A stretch of 64,000 nt of DNA from Klebsiella spallanzanii (GCF_902158555.1 NZ_CABGGS010000044.1:1-64000); one strand, 5' to 3'. Numbered from the stretch's first letter, positions 10,207 to 25,930 are shown. Numbers and translations are program-made. Notes: generated by a model from the sequence alone, not told the origin.

Positions 10207-12738
10207 GTGAGTCACTTGCATATTTTGATTGATGTACAAGGATATCAGTCGGAAAGTAAATTCCGTGGAGTTGGTCGCAGCACTTATGAAATGAGTCGTG
10301 CGATCATAAAAAATGCTGGCCAGCATCGAGTCAGCATTTTAATGAACGGCATGTATTCGATTGACAGTATTAATGAAATTAAACATAGCTGGGGTGATAT
10401 TCTACCGCAGGAAGAAATGTTTATTTTTTCAGCTGCGGGCCCGACAGCTCTTCGCGACCGTGAAAATCATCCGCGGAGTGTTGCCGCTAAACTAGCTCGC
10501 GATCTTGCTATTGCTAACATCAACCCCGACATTGTGTTTGTCATTAATTTCTACGAAGGTTTTGACGACAGTTACACCGTCTCAATTCCTCAAACTACAG
10601 TGCCGTGGAAGACAGTTTGTGTTTGCCACGATCTCATTCCGTTACTTAATAAAGAACGCTATCTGGGCGAACCGAACTTCCGTCAGTATTATCTTGATAA
10701 ACTTGCTGAATATGAAAGGTCAGACGCTATTTTTGCTATTTCCAGATCATCCATGCAGGAAGTTATTGATTATACATCAATTCCTGCAGATAAGATTATT
10801 AATATTTCATCTGGAGTTAGCGATTTATTTAATATTACAGATTATACTCAAGACGATATCAATGCTTTACGTAACAAATATCATCTGCCTCAAGAGTTTA
10901 TTCTCTCTTTGGCAATGATAGAGCCGCGTAAAAATATTGAGGCACTGATTCATGCGTATAGTTTATTACCGCATGCCCTGCAACAGAGTTATCCCTTAGT
11001 TTTAGCTTATAAAATTAGCACTGATGAAAAGGAAAGGCTGTACCGTGTTGCAGAGAACTATGGTTTATCCCGCAATCAGCTAGTTTTTACCGGTTTCTTA
11101 AACGACGGTGACCTTATTGCACTTTACAATTTGTGCAAAATTTTTGTTTTCCCCTCTGTACATGAAGGGTTTGGCCTGCCTCCACTAGAAGCTATGCGCT
11201 GCGGCGCGGCTACGCTGGGTTCAAATGTGACCAGCTTACCGGAGGTCATCGGTATGGAAGAGGCTTTATTTAACCCGCTGGATGTTCACGATATTTGCCG
11301 TGTTATGCAAAGGGCTTTGACCGATAATGAGTTCTACTCAGCGTTGAAAGCTCATGCTCCGACGCAGGCGGCAAAATTCACATGGGATCACACCGCGCAA
11401 CTCGCATTAAAGGGATTTGAAAGGCTTGTGGATACGGCTTCTGCTTCAGAGCCTCTGGATATCATTAGTTTCACCACAAACACCATTAATCAAATTAAAA
11501 ATATTGCGGAATTAGGTGAAGCCGAACGCTTACAAACAGCCTGGGCTATTACTCGTAACAGCTTTGCCACGCATCAGCGCAAGCTGCTGGTTGATATTTC
11601 TGTCCTTGTTGAACATGATGCAAAAACGGGGATTCAACGAGTTTCCCGCAGTATACTTAGTGAGTTACTGAAATCAGGCGTTGCTGGTTACACCGTCAGT
11701 GCGGTTTATTATCGACCGGGTGAATGCTATCGTTATGCCAACGAATATCTGAATGCCCATTTTAACGGTCAGTTCGGGCCTGATGAACCGGTACTGTTTA
11801 CCAAAGATGATATTCTGGTTGCTACCGATCTGACTGCACACCTGTTTCCTGAACTTACTGCCCAGCTGGATTTTATTCGTTTATCCGGCGCCAGGGTTTG
11901 TTTTGTTGTGCATGATATCTTGCCTCTGAGAAGGCCGGAGTGGAGCGATGAGGGAATGCAGCGTGTTTTCCCCATTTGGTTATCCTGCATTGCGCAGCAT
12001 GCTGACCGTCTGATTTGTGTTTCTGCAAGCGTAGCAGAGGATGTGAAATCGTGGATTGCTGAAAATGCCAACTGGGTTAAACCTAATCCATTGCTGCAGG
12101 TGAGTAATTTCCATCTTGGCGCCGACTTGGATGCCAGCGTTCCTTCTGTGGGTATGCCGGATAACGCGAATGACTTGCTGAATAAGATGGCTGCTGAACC
12201 CTCCTTTATTATGGTGGGAACGATGGAACCTCGCAAAGGCCATGCGCAGACGCTAGCGGCATTTGAGGAATTGTGGCGGCAGGGCAAGAACTACAATCTG
12301 TTTATCATTGGTAAACAGGGGTGGCATGTTGATGATTTATGTGAACGTTTACGTCACCACCCACAGCTAAATAAGAGATTATTTTGGCTACAAAATATTA
12401 GCGATGAGTTCCTTGCGAAGTTGTATGCTCAGTCTAGTGCGCTAATCTTCGCGTCTCTCGGCGAAGGGTTTGGACTACCATTAATCGAAGCCGCGCAGAA
12501 AAAATTACCGGTAATCATCCGTGATATTCCAGTGTTTATAGAGATTGCTCAAGATCATGCATTCTATTTCTCTGGTGAAGAACCTGGTGACATTTCAAAA
12601 GCGATTGAAGAGTGGTTGGATTTATATCAGAAAAACGCTCATCCTCGCTCTGAAAAAATTAACTGGTTGACATGGAAACAAAGCGCTCAATTCCTGGTGG
12701 AGAATCTTCCGGTAATTAAATCTGACGCGAATAATTAA
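10207..12738 (+). CDS. wbdA: Bifunctional polymannosyltransferase WbdA
   Basis: Polymerises the mannan repeat on the cytoplasmic membrane face. The 843 residues hold two GT4 (GT-B) glycosyltransferase modules, each with its E-x7-E motif: HEGFGLPPLE near residue 319 and GEGFGLPLIE near 752. In E. coli O9a the N-terminal module makes alpha-1,2 and the C-terminal module alpha-1,3 linkages. The two-module length fits O9/O9a (Klebsiella O3) and not the longer three-module WbdA of O8. GTG start, preceded by AAGGGA and one base after the wbdD stop. WbdA depends on WbdD for membrane recruitment in O9a. Confidence 0.93.
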   Translation: MSHLHILIDVQGYQSESKFRGVGRSTYEMSRAIIKNAGQHRVSILMNGMYSIDSINEIKHSWGDILPQEEMFIFSAAGPTALRDRENHPRSVAAKLARDLAIANINPDIVFVINFYEGFDDSYTVSIPQTTVPWKTVCVCHDLIPLLNKERYLGEPNFRQYYLDKLAEYERSDAIFAISRSSMQEVIDYTSIPADKIINISSGVSDLFNITDYTQDDINALRNKYHLPQEFILSLAMIEPRKNIEALIHAYSLLPHALQQSYPLVLAYKISTDEKERLYRVAENYGLSRNQLVFTGFLNDGDLIALYNLCKIFVFPSVHEGFGLPPLEAMRCGAATLGSNVTSLPEVIGMEEALFNPLDVHDICRVMQRALTDNEFYSALKAHAPTQAAKFTWDHTAQLALKGFERLVDTASASEPLDIISFTTNTINQIKNIAELGEAERLQTAWAITRNSFATHQRKLLVDISVLVEHDAKTGIQRVSRSILSELLKSGVAGYTVSAVYYRPGECYRYANEYLNAHFNGQFGPDEPVLFTKDDILVATDLTAHLFPELTAQLDFIRLSGARVCFVVHDILPLRRPEWSDEGMQRVFPIWLSCIAQHADRLICVSASVAEDVKSWIAENANWVKPNPLLQVSNFHLGADLDASVPSVGMPDNANDLLNKMAAEPSFIMVGTMEPRKGHAQTLAAFEELWRQGKNYNLFIIGKQGWHVDDLCERLRHHPQLNKRLFWLQNISDEFLAKLYAQSSALIFASLGEGFGLPLIEAAQKKLPVIIRDIPVFIEIAQDHAFYFSGEEPGDISKAIEEWLDLYQKNAHPRSEKINWLTWKQSAQFLVENLPVIKSDANN

Positions 12739-12784
12739 ACAATATTAATCGTGGTGGTATTCTGTTTCGCGGTCAAGAAATTTT

Positions 12785-13930
12785 ATGAAAATTATATTTG
12801 CAACTGAGCCAATTAAATACCCACTAACGGGTATTGGTCGTTATTCCCTTGAGCTGGTAAAGAGACTTACGGTTGCCAGCGAAATTGAAGAGCTTAAGTT
12901 ATTTCATGGCTCTTCATTTATTGACAGCATTCCACAGGTTGAAAATAAAACGGATGCCAGGGCCAGCAACCACGGTAAGCTATCGGCTTTTTTACGTCGC
13001 CAGCCATTATTTATTGAAGCCTACCGTATATTACACCCTCGTCGTCAGGCATGGGCTCTGCGCGATTATAAAGATTATATTTATCACGGTCCTAATTTTT
13101 ATCTACCGCATCAACTGGAGCGGGCAGTAACCACTTTTCATGATATTTCTATATTTACACGCCCTGAATTCCATCCCAAAGAGCGGGTACGTTATATGGA
13201 AAAATCACTACGTGAAAGTCTGGCATCGGCAAAGCTGATTTTGACCGTGTCTGACTTCTCCCGCAGTGAGATTATTCGGCTGTTTAACTACCCCGCTGAA
13301 CGGATTGTGACGACCCGGCTTGCCTGTAGCAGCGACTATATTCCACGCAGTCAGGCTGAGTGCTTGCCAGTACTGCAGAAATATCAGCTAGAGTGGCAGC
13401 GCTATGCGCTTTATATCGGCACTATGGAACCACGGAAAAATATTCGTGGTTTATTACAGGCCTATCAGCTACTACCGATGGAGACGCGTATGCGCTATCC
13501 GCTGATCCTTAGCGGCTACCGCGGGTGGGAAGACGATGCGCTGTGGCAGATTGTTGAACGCGGAACGCGTGAAGGATGGATACATTATTTGGGTTACGTG
13601 CCGGATGACGATCTCCCGTATTTATATGCGGCAGCCAGAACCTTTATTTATCCTTCATTTTATGAAGGATTCGGATTACCTATTCTTGAAGCAATGTCTT
13701 GCGGTATTCCGGTAGTATGCTCCAATGTAACTTCGTTACCTGAAGTTGCCGGGGATGCGGGGTTGTTATCGGACCCTAATGATGTAGATGCGATAAGCGC
13801 TCATATTTTGCAAAGTCTGCAGGATGAATACTGGCGGGAGATAGCAGTAGCGCGCGGTTTTATTCAGGCACAACAGTTTTCGTGGGAAACCTGTACGGCC
13901 CAGACGATCAATGCCTATAAATTACTCTAA
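12785..13930 (+). CDS. wbdB: Mannosyltransferase WbdB
   Basis: GT4 family transferase of 381 residues, the same length as E. coli O9a WbdB, which adds the alpha-1,3-mannoses of the adaptor after WbdC. The C-terminal donor-binding motif FYEGFGLPILEAMSCG lies near residue 292, and YIGTMEPRKN marks the start of the second Rossmann domain. The 46-base gap after wbdA is the longest within this block of the operon. Cytoplasmic or peripheral membrane; GDP-mannose is the expected donor. Confidence 0.92.
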   Translation: MKIIFATEPIKYPLTGIGRYSLELVKRLTVASEIEELKLFHGSSFIDSIPQVENKTDARASNHGKLSAFLRRQPLFIEAYRILHPRRQAWALRDYKDYIYHGPNFYLPHQLERAVTTFHDISIFTRPEFHPKERVRYMEKSLRESLASAKLILTVSDFSRSEIIRLFNYPAERIVTTRLACSSDYIPRSQAECLPVLQKYQLEWQRYALYIGTMEPRKNIRGLLQAYQLLPMETRMRYPLILSGYRGWEDDALWQIVERGTREGWIHYLGYVPDDDLPYLYAAARTFIYPSFYEGFGLPILEAMSCGIPVVCSNVTSLPEVAGDAGLLSDPNDVDAISAHILQSLQDEYWREIAVARGFIQAQQFSWETCTAQTINAYKLL

Positions 13931-13939
13931 GGGTGCAAG

Positions 13940-15055
13940 TTGAGAGTTTTACACGTCTATAAGACCTATTATCCGAATACCTATGGTGGTATTGAACAGG
14001 TCATTTATCAGTTGTGCCAGGGCAGCGCTCGCCGGGGAATTGCTGCCGACGTATTTACCTTTTGCCCGGATAAAAATACTGGGCCTGTGGCTTATGAAGA
14101 ACATCAGGTCATCTATAATAAGCAATTGATTGAAATCGCCTCTACACCATTTTCCCTGAGCGCGTTAAAGCGATTTAATAAGATTAAAGATAACTACGAT
14201 ATCATTAATTACCACTTTCCATTTCCGTTTATGGATATGCTGCATCTTATGGCGCATCCCAAAGCGAAAACTGTTGTCACCTATCATTCCGATATTGTGA
14301 AACAGAAGCGGTTAATGAAATTATATCAACCATTGCAGGAGCAATTTCTCTCCAGCGTGGACTGTATTGTGGCATCTTCACCTAACTATGTTGCTTCAAG
14401 TCAGACGCTGCAAAAGTACCTTGATAAAACAGTAGTGATTCCTTTCGGCCTTGAGCAAAAGGATGTACAGCATAACCCGCAGCGCCTGGCCTACTGGCGT
14501 GAGAAAGTCGGCGATAGCTTTTTCCTGTTTGTCGGTGCATTCCGATATTACAAAGGATTGCATATTCTGCTGGAAGCCGCTGAACGTAGCCAACTGCCAA
14601 TCGTGATTGTCGGCGGCGGGCCGCTGGAAGCGGAAGTTCGCCGGGAGGCGGAGCAACGTGGTCTGAGCAACGTCATTTTTACCGGGATGCTTGATGATGA
14701 GGATAAATATATTCTCTTTCATCTTTGTCGCGGGGTGGTTTTTCCCTCTCACCTGCGTTCAGAAGCTTTTGGCATTACCTTACTGGAAGGGGCGCGCTTC
14801 GCCCGCCCGCTGATCTCTTGTGAGATTGGTACCGGAACTTCGTTTATTAATCAGGATAAGGTCAATGGCTGCGTCATTCCACCCGATGATAGCGCGGCAT
14901 TGGTTGAGGCGATGAACGAGTTGTGGAACAGTGATGAAACGGCTGCGCGCTATGGCGCTAATTCACGCCGTCGCTTTGAGGAGATGTTTACCGCAGAACA
15001 TATGATTGATGCTTACGTTAATCTCTACAACACATTACTGGAAAAGAAATCCTGA
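13940..15055 (+). CDS. wbdC: Mannosyltransferase WbdC (first mannose of the adaptor)
   Basis: GT4 transferase of 371 residues, matching E. coli O9a WbdC, which adds the first mannose to GlcNAc-PP-undecaprenol made by WecA. The donor-site motif RSEAFGITLLEG lies near residue 273, and FVGAFRYYKG opens the second domain. TTG start with AGGGTG just upstream, nine bases after wbdB. Last gene of the O-antigen operon; it converges with hisI, only 41 bases away. This wbdC-hisI junction is the usual one for O8/O9/O3-type loci. Confidence 0.92.
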   Translation: MRVLHVYKTYYPNTYGGIEQVIYQLCQGSARRGIAADVFTFCPDKNTGPVAYEEHQVIYNKQLIEIASTPFSLSALKRFNKIKDNYDIINYHFPFPFMDMLHLMAHPKAKTVVTYHSDIVKQKRLMKLYQPLQEQFLSSVDCIVASSPNYVASSQTLQKYLDKTVVIPFGLEQKDVQHNPQRLAYWREKVGDSFFLFVGAFRYYKGLHILLEAAERSQLPIVIVGGGPLEAEVRREAEQRGLSNVIFTGMLDDEDKYILFHLCRGVVFPSHLRSEAFGITLLEGARFARPLISCEIGTGTSFINQDKVNGCVIPPDDSAALVEAMNELWNSDETAARYGANSRRRFEEMFTAEHMIDAYVNLYNTLLEKKS

Positions 15056-15068
15056 TTTCCAGCGTTGC

Positions 15069-15088
15069 GCCCCCGCCTGCGCGGGGGC
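15069..15088. terminator. GC-rich hairpin between convergent wbdC and hisI
   Basis: GCCCCCGC at 15069-15076 pairs perfectly with 15081-15088 around a 4-base loop. Neither strand has a following T run, so this is not a textbook terminator. Its place between two convergent operons suggests a role in ending transcription or protecting 3' ends. Confidence 0.4.
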
Positions 15089-15096
15089 AAAAGGCA

Positions 15097-15686
15097 TCAG
15101 TGACGACTCTTCAAATTATCAATCACATCCGTCAAATTCAGCCCCTGATCCTGCAGCAGCACCAGCAGGTGATACATCAAATCCGACGCTTCATTCTTCA
15201 GCTCGAACTTATCATGCACCGTCGCGGCCAGCGCGGTCTCCACGCCTTCTTCTCCCACTTTCTGCGCAATACGCTTGGTGCCGCTGGCGTACAGCTTCGC
15301 GGTGTAAGAGCTCTCAGGGTCCGCGTGCTTGCGTTCCGCCAACAGCTGCTCCAGCTGATACAAGAACAGCCACTGGTGGCCGGTATCGCCGAAACAGCTT
15401 GAAGTGCCTTTATGGCAGGTTGGGCCAATCGGATTGACCAGCACCAGCAGGGTGTCGTTATCACAGTCCGGGGTGATGCTCACCACGTTGAGGAAATTGC
15501 CCGACGTCTCGCCCTTGGTCCACAGACGCTGTTTAGTCCGTGAATAAAAGGTCACTTTGCCGGTTTCTTCGGTTTTCGCCAGCGCGTCCTGGTTCATATA
15601 GCCCAGCATCAGCACTTCCCCGGAAACGGCGTGCTGCACGATGACCGGCATCAGACCGTCGGTTTTTTGCCAATCCAGCTGTTCAG

Positions 15687-15693
<7 letters not shown>
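15097..15693 (-). CDS. hisI: Bifunctional phosphoribosyl-AMP cyclohydrolase / phosphoribosyl-ATP pyrophosphatase HisIE
   Basis: Carries out steps 2 and 3 of histidine synthesis. The N-terminal half (about residues 1-110) is the cyclohydrolase with the zinc/metal region, including [10 protein letters not shown] and [12 protein letters not shown]. The C-terminal half (about 115-198) is the helical pyrophosphatase with the EEGVET motif. 198 residues, close to the 203 of E. coli. Last gene of the his operon; its ATG overlaps the end of hisF by seven bases. Confidence 0.96.
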
Positions 15694-21198
<5,505 letters not shown>

Positions 21199-21238
21199 GA
21201 TTTGTTTCCCCTGTTTATCCCGTTACCGACCCGCCGGA

Positions 21239-22138
21239 TTACTCCATCATTTTCTCAATCGGCAGGACCAGAATGGAGCTGGCGCCCAGCGCTTTCAGTT
21301 TTTCCATGGTTTCCCAGAACAGGGTTTCGCTACTGACCATGTGCATCGCCACGCGCTGCTTGTCGCCTGCCAGCGGCAGAATGGTCGGACGCTCGGCACC
21401 CGGCAGCAGGGCCACCACTTCTTCCAGACGCTCGGTCGGCGCGTGCATCATGATGTATTTTGATTCGCGGGCCTGAATCACGCCCTGGATACGGGTCAGC
21501 AGGCGGTCAATCAACTGCTGTTTAGCGTCGGCCATCTCGCCATCGCGCTGAATCAGGCAGGCTTTGGAGCGGAACATGACTTCTACTTCGCGCAGGCCGT
21601 TCGCTTCGAGGGTCGCGCCGGTAGAGACCAGGTCGCAAATCGCATCGGCCAGACCGGCGCGCGGGGCGACTTCAACCGAACCGTTCAGCAGGCAGGATTT
21701 AAAGCTGATGCCTTTCTGATCGAGATAACGCTTCAGCAGGTGCGGGTAGGAGGTGGCGATGCGTTTGCCGTCCAGCGCTGCCGGGCCATCCCAGTTTTCA
21801 TCCGCCGGCGTTGCCAGCGACAGGCGGCAGCCGCCGAAATCGAGACGGCGCAGGGTGAAGTAGCGTGGATCTTCGCCCTGAGCGCGGCGGCTCAGCAGTT
21901 CTTCTTCCAGCACGTTTTCGCCGATAATTCCCAGGTCGACCACGCCATCCATGATAAGGCCCGGGATATCGTCATCACGCACGCGCAGAATGTCGATCGG
22001 CATATTTTCCGCCATCGCGATCAGGCGCTGGGTGTGCAAATTCACTTTGATGCCGCAGCGGCTGAGTAATTCGCGTGAATCTTCACTTAAACGCCCTGAT
22101 TTCTGAATAGCTATGCGTAAACGGCTGTTGTCTAACAT
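21239..22138 (-). CDS. hisG: ATP phosphoribosyltransferase HisG (long form)
   Basis: First committed, feedback-inhibited step of histidine synthesis. 299 residues starting [19 protein letters not shown], the long form with a C-terminal regulatory ACT-like domain (about 225-299) that binds histidine. The PRPP-binding region is in [14 protein letters not shown]. First structural gene after the hisL leader and attenuator. Confidence 0.97.
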   Translation of the reverse strand: MLDNSRLRIAIQKSGRLSEDSRELLSRCGIKVNLHTQRLIAMAENMPIDILRVRDDDIPGLIMDGVVDLGIIGENVLEEELLSRRAQGEDPRYFTLRRLDFGGCRLSLATPADENWDGPAALDGKRIATSYPHLLKRYLDQKGISFKSCLLNGSVEVAPRAGLADAICDLVSTGATLEANGLREVEVMFRSKACLIQRDGEMADAKQQLIDRLLTRIQGVIQARESKYIMMHAPTERLEEVVALLPGAERPTILPLAGDKQRVAMHMVSSETLFWETMEKLKALGASSILVLPIEKMME

Positions 22139-22185
22139 TCTTGTTTTCCTCTGTATACCTGTCTGAATCTGTCCGAATTCGGTCC

Positions 22186-22220
22186 AAAAAAAAGCCCCCG
22201 GAAGTGAATCTTCCGGGGGC
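22186..22220 (-). terminator. his operon attenuator terminator
   Basis: On the minus strand, GCCCCCGGAA (22211-22220) pairs with TTCCGGGGGC (22194-22203) around a 7-base loop, followed by eight T residues at 22186-22193. It sits between hisL and hisG and is the classic his attenuator: ribosome stalling on the His codons of hisL favours an antiterminator. Confidence 0.95.
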
Positions 22221-22283
22221 TCTCTTTGCGTTCATGCACCACTGGAAGATCCAAACGTCTTCCAGCACACATCGCCTGAAAGA

Positions 22284-22334
22284 CTAGTCAGGATGATGGT
22301 GATGATGGTGGTTTTTAAATTGAACGCTGTTCAT
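22284..22334 (-). CDS. hisL: his operon leader peptide HisL
   Basis: A 16-codon leader, MNSVQFKNHHHHHHPD, with six consecutive His codons. Translation speed through them senses charged tRNA-His and controls attenuation of the operon. I recall seven His codons in the E. coli leader, so this one appears one shorter. It is followed by the attenuator hairpin. Confidence 0.96.
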   Translation of the reverse strand: MNSVQFKNHHHHHHPD

Positions 22335-22372
22335 AAAATTCTCTGTGAATGACTATGCATTTGATGCCTTTT

Positions 22373-22402
22373 AACCTAAACCACTTCACTCGCATAAAGC
22401 AA
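22373..22402 (-). promoter_or_regulatory. his operon promoter
   Basis: Minus-strand -35 TTGCTT (22397-22402) and -10 TAGGTT (22373-22378) are separated by 18 bases, about 40 bases upstream of the hisL start. The same hexamers are known from the E. coli and Salmonella hisp1 promoter, which responds to ppGpp. Confidence 0.85.
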
Positions 22403-22509
22403 GGGCTTTTTTCTATCATTAATTCATTTCATATTGACCGAAGAAATTGTCAGTTGCCGCCGCCTGGCGTAGCCTTAAGTCAGCACAGCGAAAAGTCAGG
22501 AGCAAGGGG

Positions 22510-23334
22510 ATGAAAAAGGTCGCAATTGTAGGTTTAGGATGGCTAGGTATGCCGCTTGCGCTGTCGTTGATGTCGCGTGGATGGCAGGTGACCGGCAGTA
22601 AGACCACGCAGGATGGCGTGGAAGCGGCGCGGATGTGCGGTATCGACAGCTATCCGCTTCGCCTGGAGCCGCAGCTGGTGTGTGACACCGAAGACCTGGA
22701 TGCATTAATGAACGTTGATGCGCTGGTGCTCACCTTACCGGCGCGCCGCACCGGGCCGGGGGAGGATTTTTACCTGCAGGCGGTACAGGAAATCGTTGAT
22801 ACCGCGCTGGCGCATCACGTGCCGCGGATCATATTTACCAGCTCAACGTCCGTTTACGGTAACGCCAGCGGCACGCTGAGAGAGAACTCACCGCGCGACC
22901 CGCAAACCGCCAGCGGGCGCGTGCTGAAAGAGCTGGAGGACTGGCTGCATAACCTTCCTGGTACGTCGGTGGACATTTTGCGCCTTGCCGGGCTGGTAGG
23001 ACCATCGCGCCATCCGGGGCGTTTCTTTGCCGGGAAGTCCGCGCCGGACGGCCAGCACGGCGTCAATCTGGTGCATCTCCAGGATGTGATTGCCGCCATT
23101 GAGCTGTTATTACAGGCCCCGAAAGGCGGGCGCATCTATAATATATGTGCGCCTAAGCATCCTGCGCGCGGCGTGTTTTACCCGCAGATGGCTCGCGAAC
23201 TTGGGCTTCCTGTGCCGGTATTCAGTGATAATCCGGAGAATGGTACGGGCAAGATCGTTGATGGCAACCGTATTTGCAACGAACTGGGGTTTGAATATCA
23301 ATACCCCGACCCGCTGGTGATGCCGATGGAGTAA
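22510..23334 (+). CDS. yeeZ: NAD(P)-binding SDR-like protein YeeZ
   Basis: A 274-residue protein of unknown substrate, with an N-terminal Rossmann motif VAIVGLGWLGMPLA and a TSSTSVYG segment as in atypical short-chain dehydrogenases. It lacks a clear YxxxK pair after that Ser. ATG 22510 is preferred to an upstream in-frame start because AGGAG precedes it and it gives the E. coli length. Divergent from hisL, as yeeZ is in many enterobacteria. The yefM-yoeB toxin-antitoxin pair found here in E. coli is absent. Confidence 0.9.
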   Translation: MKKVAIVGLGWLGMPLALSLMSRGWQVTGSKTTQDGVEAARMCGIDSYPLRLEPQLVCDTEDLDALMNVDALVLTLPARRTGPGEDFYLQAVQEIVDTALAHHVPRIIFTSSTSVYGNASGTLRENSPRDPQTASGRVLKELEDWLHNLPGTSVDILRLAGLVGPSRHPGRFFAGKSAPDGQHGVNLVHLQDVIAAIELLLQAPKGGRIYNICAPKHPARGVFYPQMARELGLPVPVFSDNPENGTGKIVDGNRICNELGFEYQYPDPLVMPME

Positions 23335-23372
23335 TCCGCCAGCGGCGAATCGCCTACCGTAAGGGGATAGCG

Positions 23373-24263
23373 ATGAAACCACTGCTGGATGTGCTGGTGA
23401 TCCTTGATGTCCTCGACAAAGAGGGCAGTTTTGCCGCCGCCTCGGCGAAGCTCTATAAAACGCCTTCGGCGCTGAGCTATACCATTCATAAGCTGGAAAA
23501 CAATCTCAATATCCAACTTCTTGACCGCAGCGGCCACCGGGCGCGTTTTACCCGTACCGGACAGATGCTGCTGGAAAAAGGGCGCGATGTGCTGCATACC
23601 GTCCGCGAGCTGGAAAAGCAGGCGGTAAAGCTGCATCAGGGCTGGGAAAATACGCTGGTGCTGGCCGTCGATAACACTTTTCCTTTCTCTTTATTAGCTC
23701 CGTTGTTGATGGCGTTTTATCAGCAGCACCCCGCTATTCGCCTTGAATTCCGTCGTGACAACACCTCTGCAGGCTGGCAGCCACTCACGGAAGGGCGGGC
23801 GGATCTCTTGCTCGGGGCGTTGAGCGACCCTCCGGCATTGAGCGGCTACGGCTTTGCCTCTCTGGGCGCGCTGGCTCAGGCGTTTGTTGTTTCCCCAAAG
23901 CACCCGCTTGCTCAGTCTACCAAAACCTTGGGCTGGCAAGCGCTGCGGCGCCATCGTGCAATTATTACCCACCCCCTATGGTCGCAAGGTGAAAGTCAGG
24001 ATAGCCTGACGGTATTTGATCTCCCCAGCCAGCTGATGTTGCTTTGCGCCGGGCTGGGATGGGGCTATTTGCCGTTATTTCAGGTTCAGCCTTTATTAGC
24101 GAACGGCGACTTACAAATAATCAAGACGACGGTGCCTGAACCGCTAAATTGCGCGTGGATTGGCTGGAATGAAGATATCTGCGGGCTTACGGGCGAGTGG
24201 TGGCGAAATGAGATATTAGCAAATAGTGCTATTCGTCAGGTCTATAATACTAAAATTGTATGA
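23373..24263 (+). CDS. yeeY: LysR-family regulator YeeY
   Basis: 296-residue LysR-type regulator: N-terminal winged HTH (about residues 5-65, including GSFAAASAKLYKTPSALSY) and a C-terminal effector domain. It sits between yeeZ and plaP in the same orientation, as in E. coli. Targets are not established; regulation of plaP is a reasonable guess from position. A terminator follows at 24367. Confidence 0.88.
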   Translation: MKPLLDVLVILDVLDKEGSFAAASAKLYKTPSALSYTIHKLENNLNIQLLDRSGHRARFTRTGQMLLEKGRDVLHTVRELEKQAVKLHQGWENTLVLAVDNTFPFSLLAPLLMAFYQQHPAIRLEFRRDNTSAGWQPLTEGRADLLLGALSDPPALSGYGFASLGALAQAFVVSPKHPLAQSTKTLGWQALRRHRAIITHPLWSQGESQDSLTVFDLPSQLMLLCAGLGWGYLPLFQVQPLLANGDLQIIKTTVPEPLNCAWIGWNEDICGLTGEWWRNEILANSAIRQVYNTKIV

Positions 24264-24366
24264 ATATTAATCTGTTAGAGAATTGCTGTGATTATTAGGC
24301 CTTGCAACATCTTGTCATCGTGCCAGTAGTTGTTGCAAAATACGCGTCCTGAAAATCAGAAACTGG

Positions 24367-24399
24367 CCGACGCTTTTTTAAAGTGTCGGTTATTTTTTT
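24367..24399 (+). terminator. Terminator after yeeY
   Basis: CCGACGCTTT (24367-24376) pairs with AAAGTGTCGG (24380-24389) with one G-T pair, followed by TTATTTTTTT. It separates yeeZ-yeeY from plaP. Confidence 0.8.
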
Positions 24400-24550
24400 G
24401 GTTGAAAGACACATCATTCAATACCAAGAGGCCGGGCTTCGTACCGGATAGATATTTACTAAAAACCGACAGTGGTTGTCGCTGAGGAATACAAAGAAAT
24501 GGGGCAATTTTTTGCTTACGCGCTGGCATTCACCGTAAAAGGGGATAACT

Positions 24551-25909
24551 ATGTCGCATAACGCTACTCCAAAAACCTCTCGCGTGGAATTACGTAAAAC
24601 GCTTACGTTGATTCCGGTTGTCATGATGGGCCTGGCCTATATGCAGCCAATGACGCTGTTTGATACGTTTGGTATCGTCTCTGGATTGACTGATGGTCAC
24701 GTCGCGACGGCTTACGCTTTCGCCCTGATCGCCATTCTCTTCACGGCACTGAGCTACGGTAAACTGGTTCGCCGTTTCCCGTCGGCGGGTTCCGCTTATA
24801 CCTACGCGCAGAAATCCATTAGCCCGGCTGTCGGCTTTATGGTTGGCTGGTCATCGCTGCTGGACTACCTGTTCATGCCGATGATTAACATTCTGTTGGC
24901 GAAAATTTACTTTGAAGCGCTGGTGCCTTCCATTCCGTCGTGGATCTTCGTTGTCGCGCTGGTGGCCTTTATGACCATCTCTAACCTGCGCAGCATCAAA
25001 ACCGTGGCGAACTTCAACACCCTGATCGTTATCCTGCAGATGGGTATCGTGGCGGTGATTGTTGGCCTGATTATCTACGGTGTTGCGCACGGTGAAGGCG
25101 CGGGCACGTTGACCAGCACCCGTCCGTTCTGGTCTGAGGGTGCGCACGTGGTGCCGATGATTACCGGCGCGACTATTCTGTGCTTCTCGTTCCTCGGCTT
25201 TGACGGTATCTCTTCTCTGTCTGAAGAGACCAAAGACGCAGAGCGCGTGATTCCGAAGGCTATCTTCCTGACCGCGCTGATTGGCGGCCTGATCTTTATC
25301 GGCGCTTCCTACTTCCTGCAGCTGTACTTCCCGGATATCTCGCGCTTTAAAGATCCGGACGCGTCGCAGCCTGAAATTATGCTGTACGTTGCGGGCAAAA
25401 CCTTCCAGTGGGGCGTGCTGATTTTCTCCAGCGTCACCGTTCTGGCATCCGGTATGGCCGCGCATGCTGGCGTTTCCCGTTTGATGTACGTAATGGGCCG
25501 CGACGGCGTGTTCCCGACGCGTTTCTTCGGCTACGTGCATCCGAAATGGCGTACTCCGGCATGGAACGTGCTGCTGGTTGGCGCGATTGCTCTGCTGGCG
25601 ATTAAATTTGACCTCGTGACGGCGACGGCGCTGATTAACTTTGGCGCGCTGGTGGCGTTCACCTTCGTTAACCTGTCGGTGATCTCTCAGTTCTGGATCC
25701 GTGAAAAACGTAATAAGACGCTGAAAGACCACTTCAACTACCTGGTTCTGCCGGTGTGCGGCGCGCTGACCGTTGGCGCACTGTGGATCAACCTGGAAGA
25801 GAGCTCCATGGTTCTCGGCCTGATCTGGGGCGGTATTGGTCTGGTTTACCTGGCCTGCGTGACCAAAAGCTTCCGCAACCCGGTACCGCAGTACGAAGAC
25901 GTTGCTTAA
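24551..25909 (+). CDS. plaP: Putrescine importer PlaP
   Basis: Low-affinity, proton-motive-force-driven putrescine importer of the APC family, linked in E. coli to putrescine-dependent surface motility. 452 residues with about 12 membrane helices; the N-terminal segment [20 protein letters not shown] and [16 protein letters not shown] are family hallmarks. ATG 24551 is preceded by AAGGGGA. Own terminator at 25931. Neighbours are the same as E. coli plaP (yeeF). Confidence 0.93.
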   Translation: MSHNATPKTSRVELRKTLTLIPVVMMGLAYMQPMTLFDTFGIVSGLTDGHVATAYAFALIAILFTALSYGKLVRRFPSAGSAYTYAQKSISPAVGFMVGWSSLLDYLFMPMINILLAKIYFEALVPSIPSWIFVVALVAFMTISNLRSIKTVANFNTLIVILQMGIVAVIVGLIIYGVAHGEGAGTLTSTRPFWSEGAHVVPMITGATILCFSFLGFDGISSLSEETKDAERVIPKAIFLTALIGGLIFIGASYFLQLYFPDISRFKDPDASQPEIMLYVAGKTFQWGVLIFSSVTVLASGMAAHAGVSRLMYVMGRDGVFPTRFFGYVHPKWRTPAWNVLLVGAIALLAIKFDLVTATALINFGALVAFTFVNLSVISQFWIREKRNKTLKDHFNYLVLPVCGALTVGALWINLEESSMVLGLIWGGIGLVYLACVTKSFRNPVPQYEDVA

Positions 25910-25930
25910 TCACGCGTTGTGATAAGAAAA

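Noticed and set aside
24851-25732. 293-codon minus-strand frame over plaP
   Set aside because: Antisense to a convincing transporter; its His/Gln/Arg-rich, low-complexity composition is typical of shadow translations.
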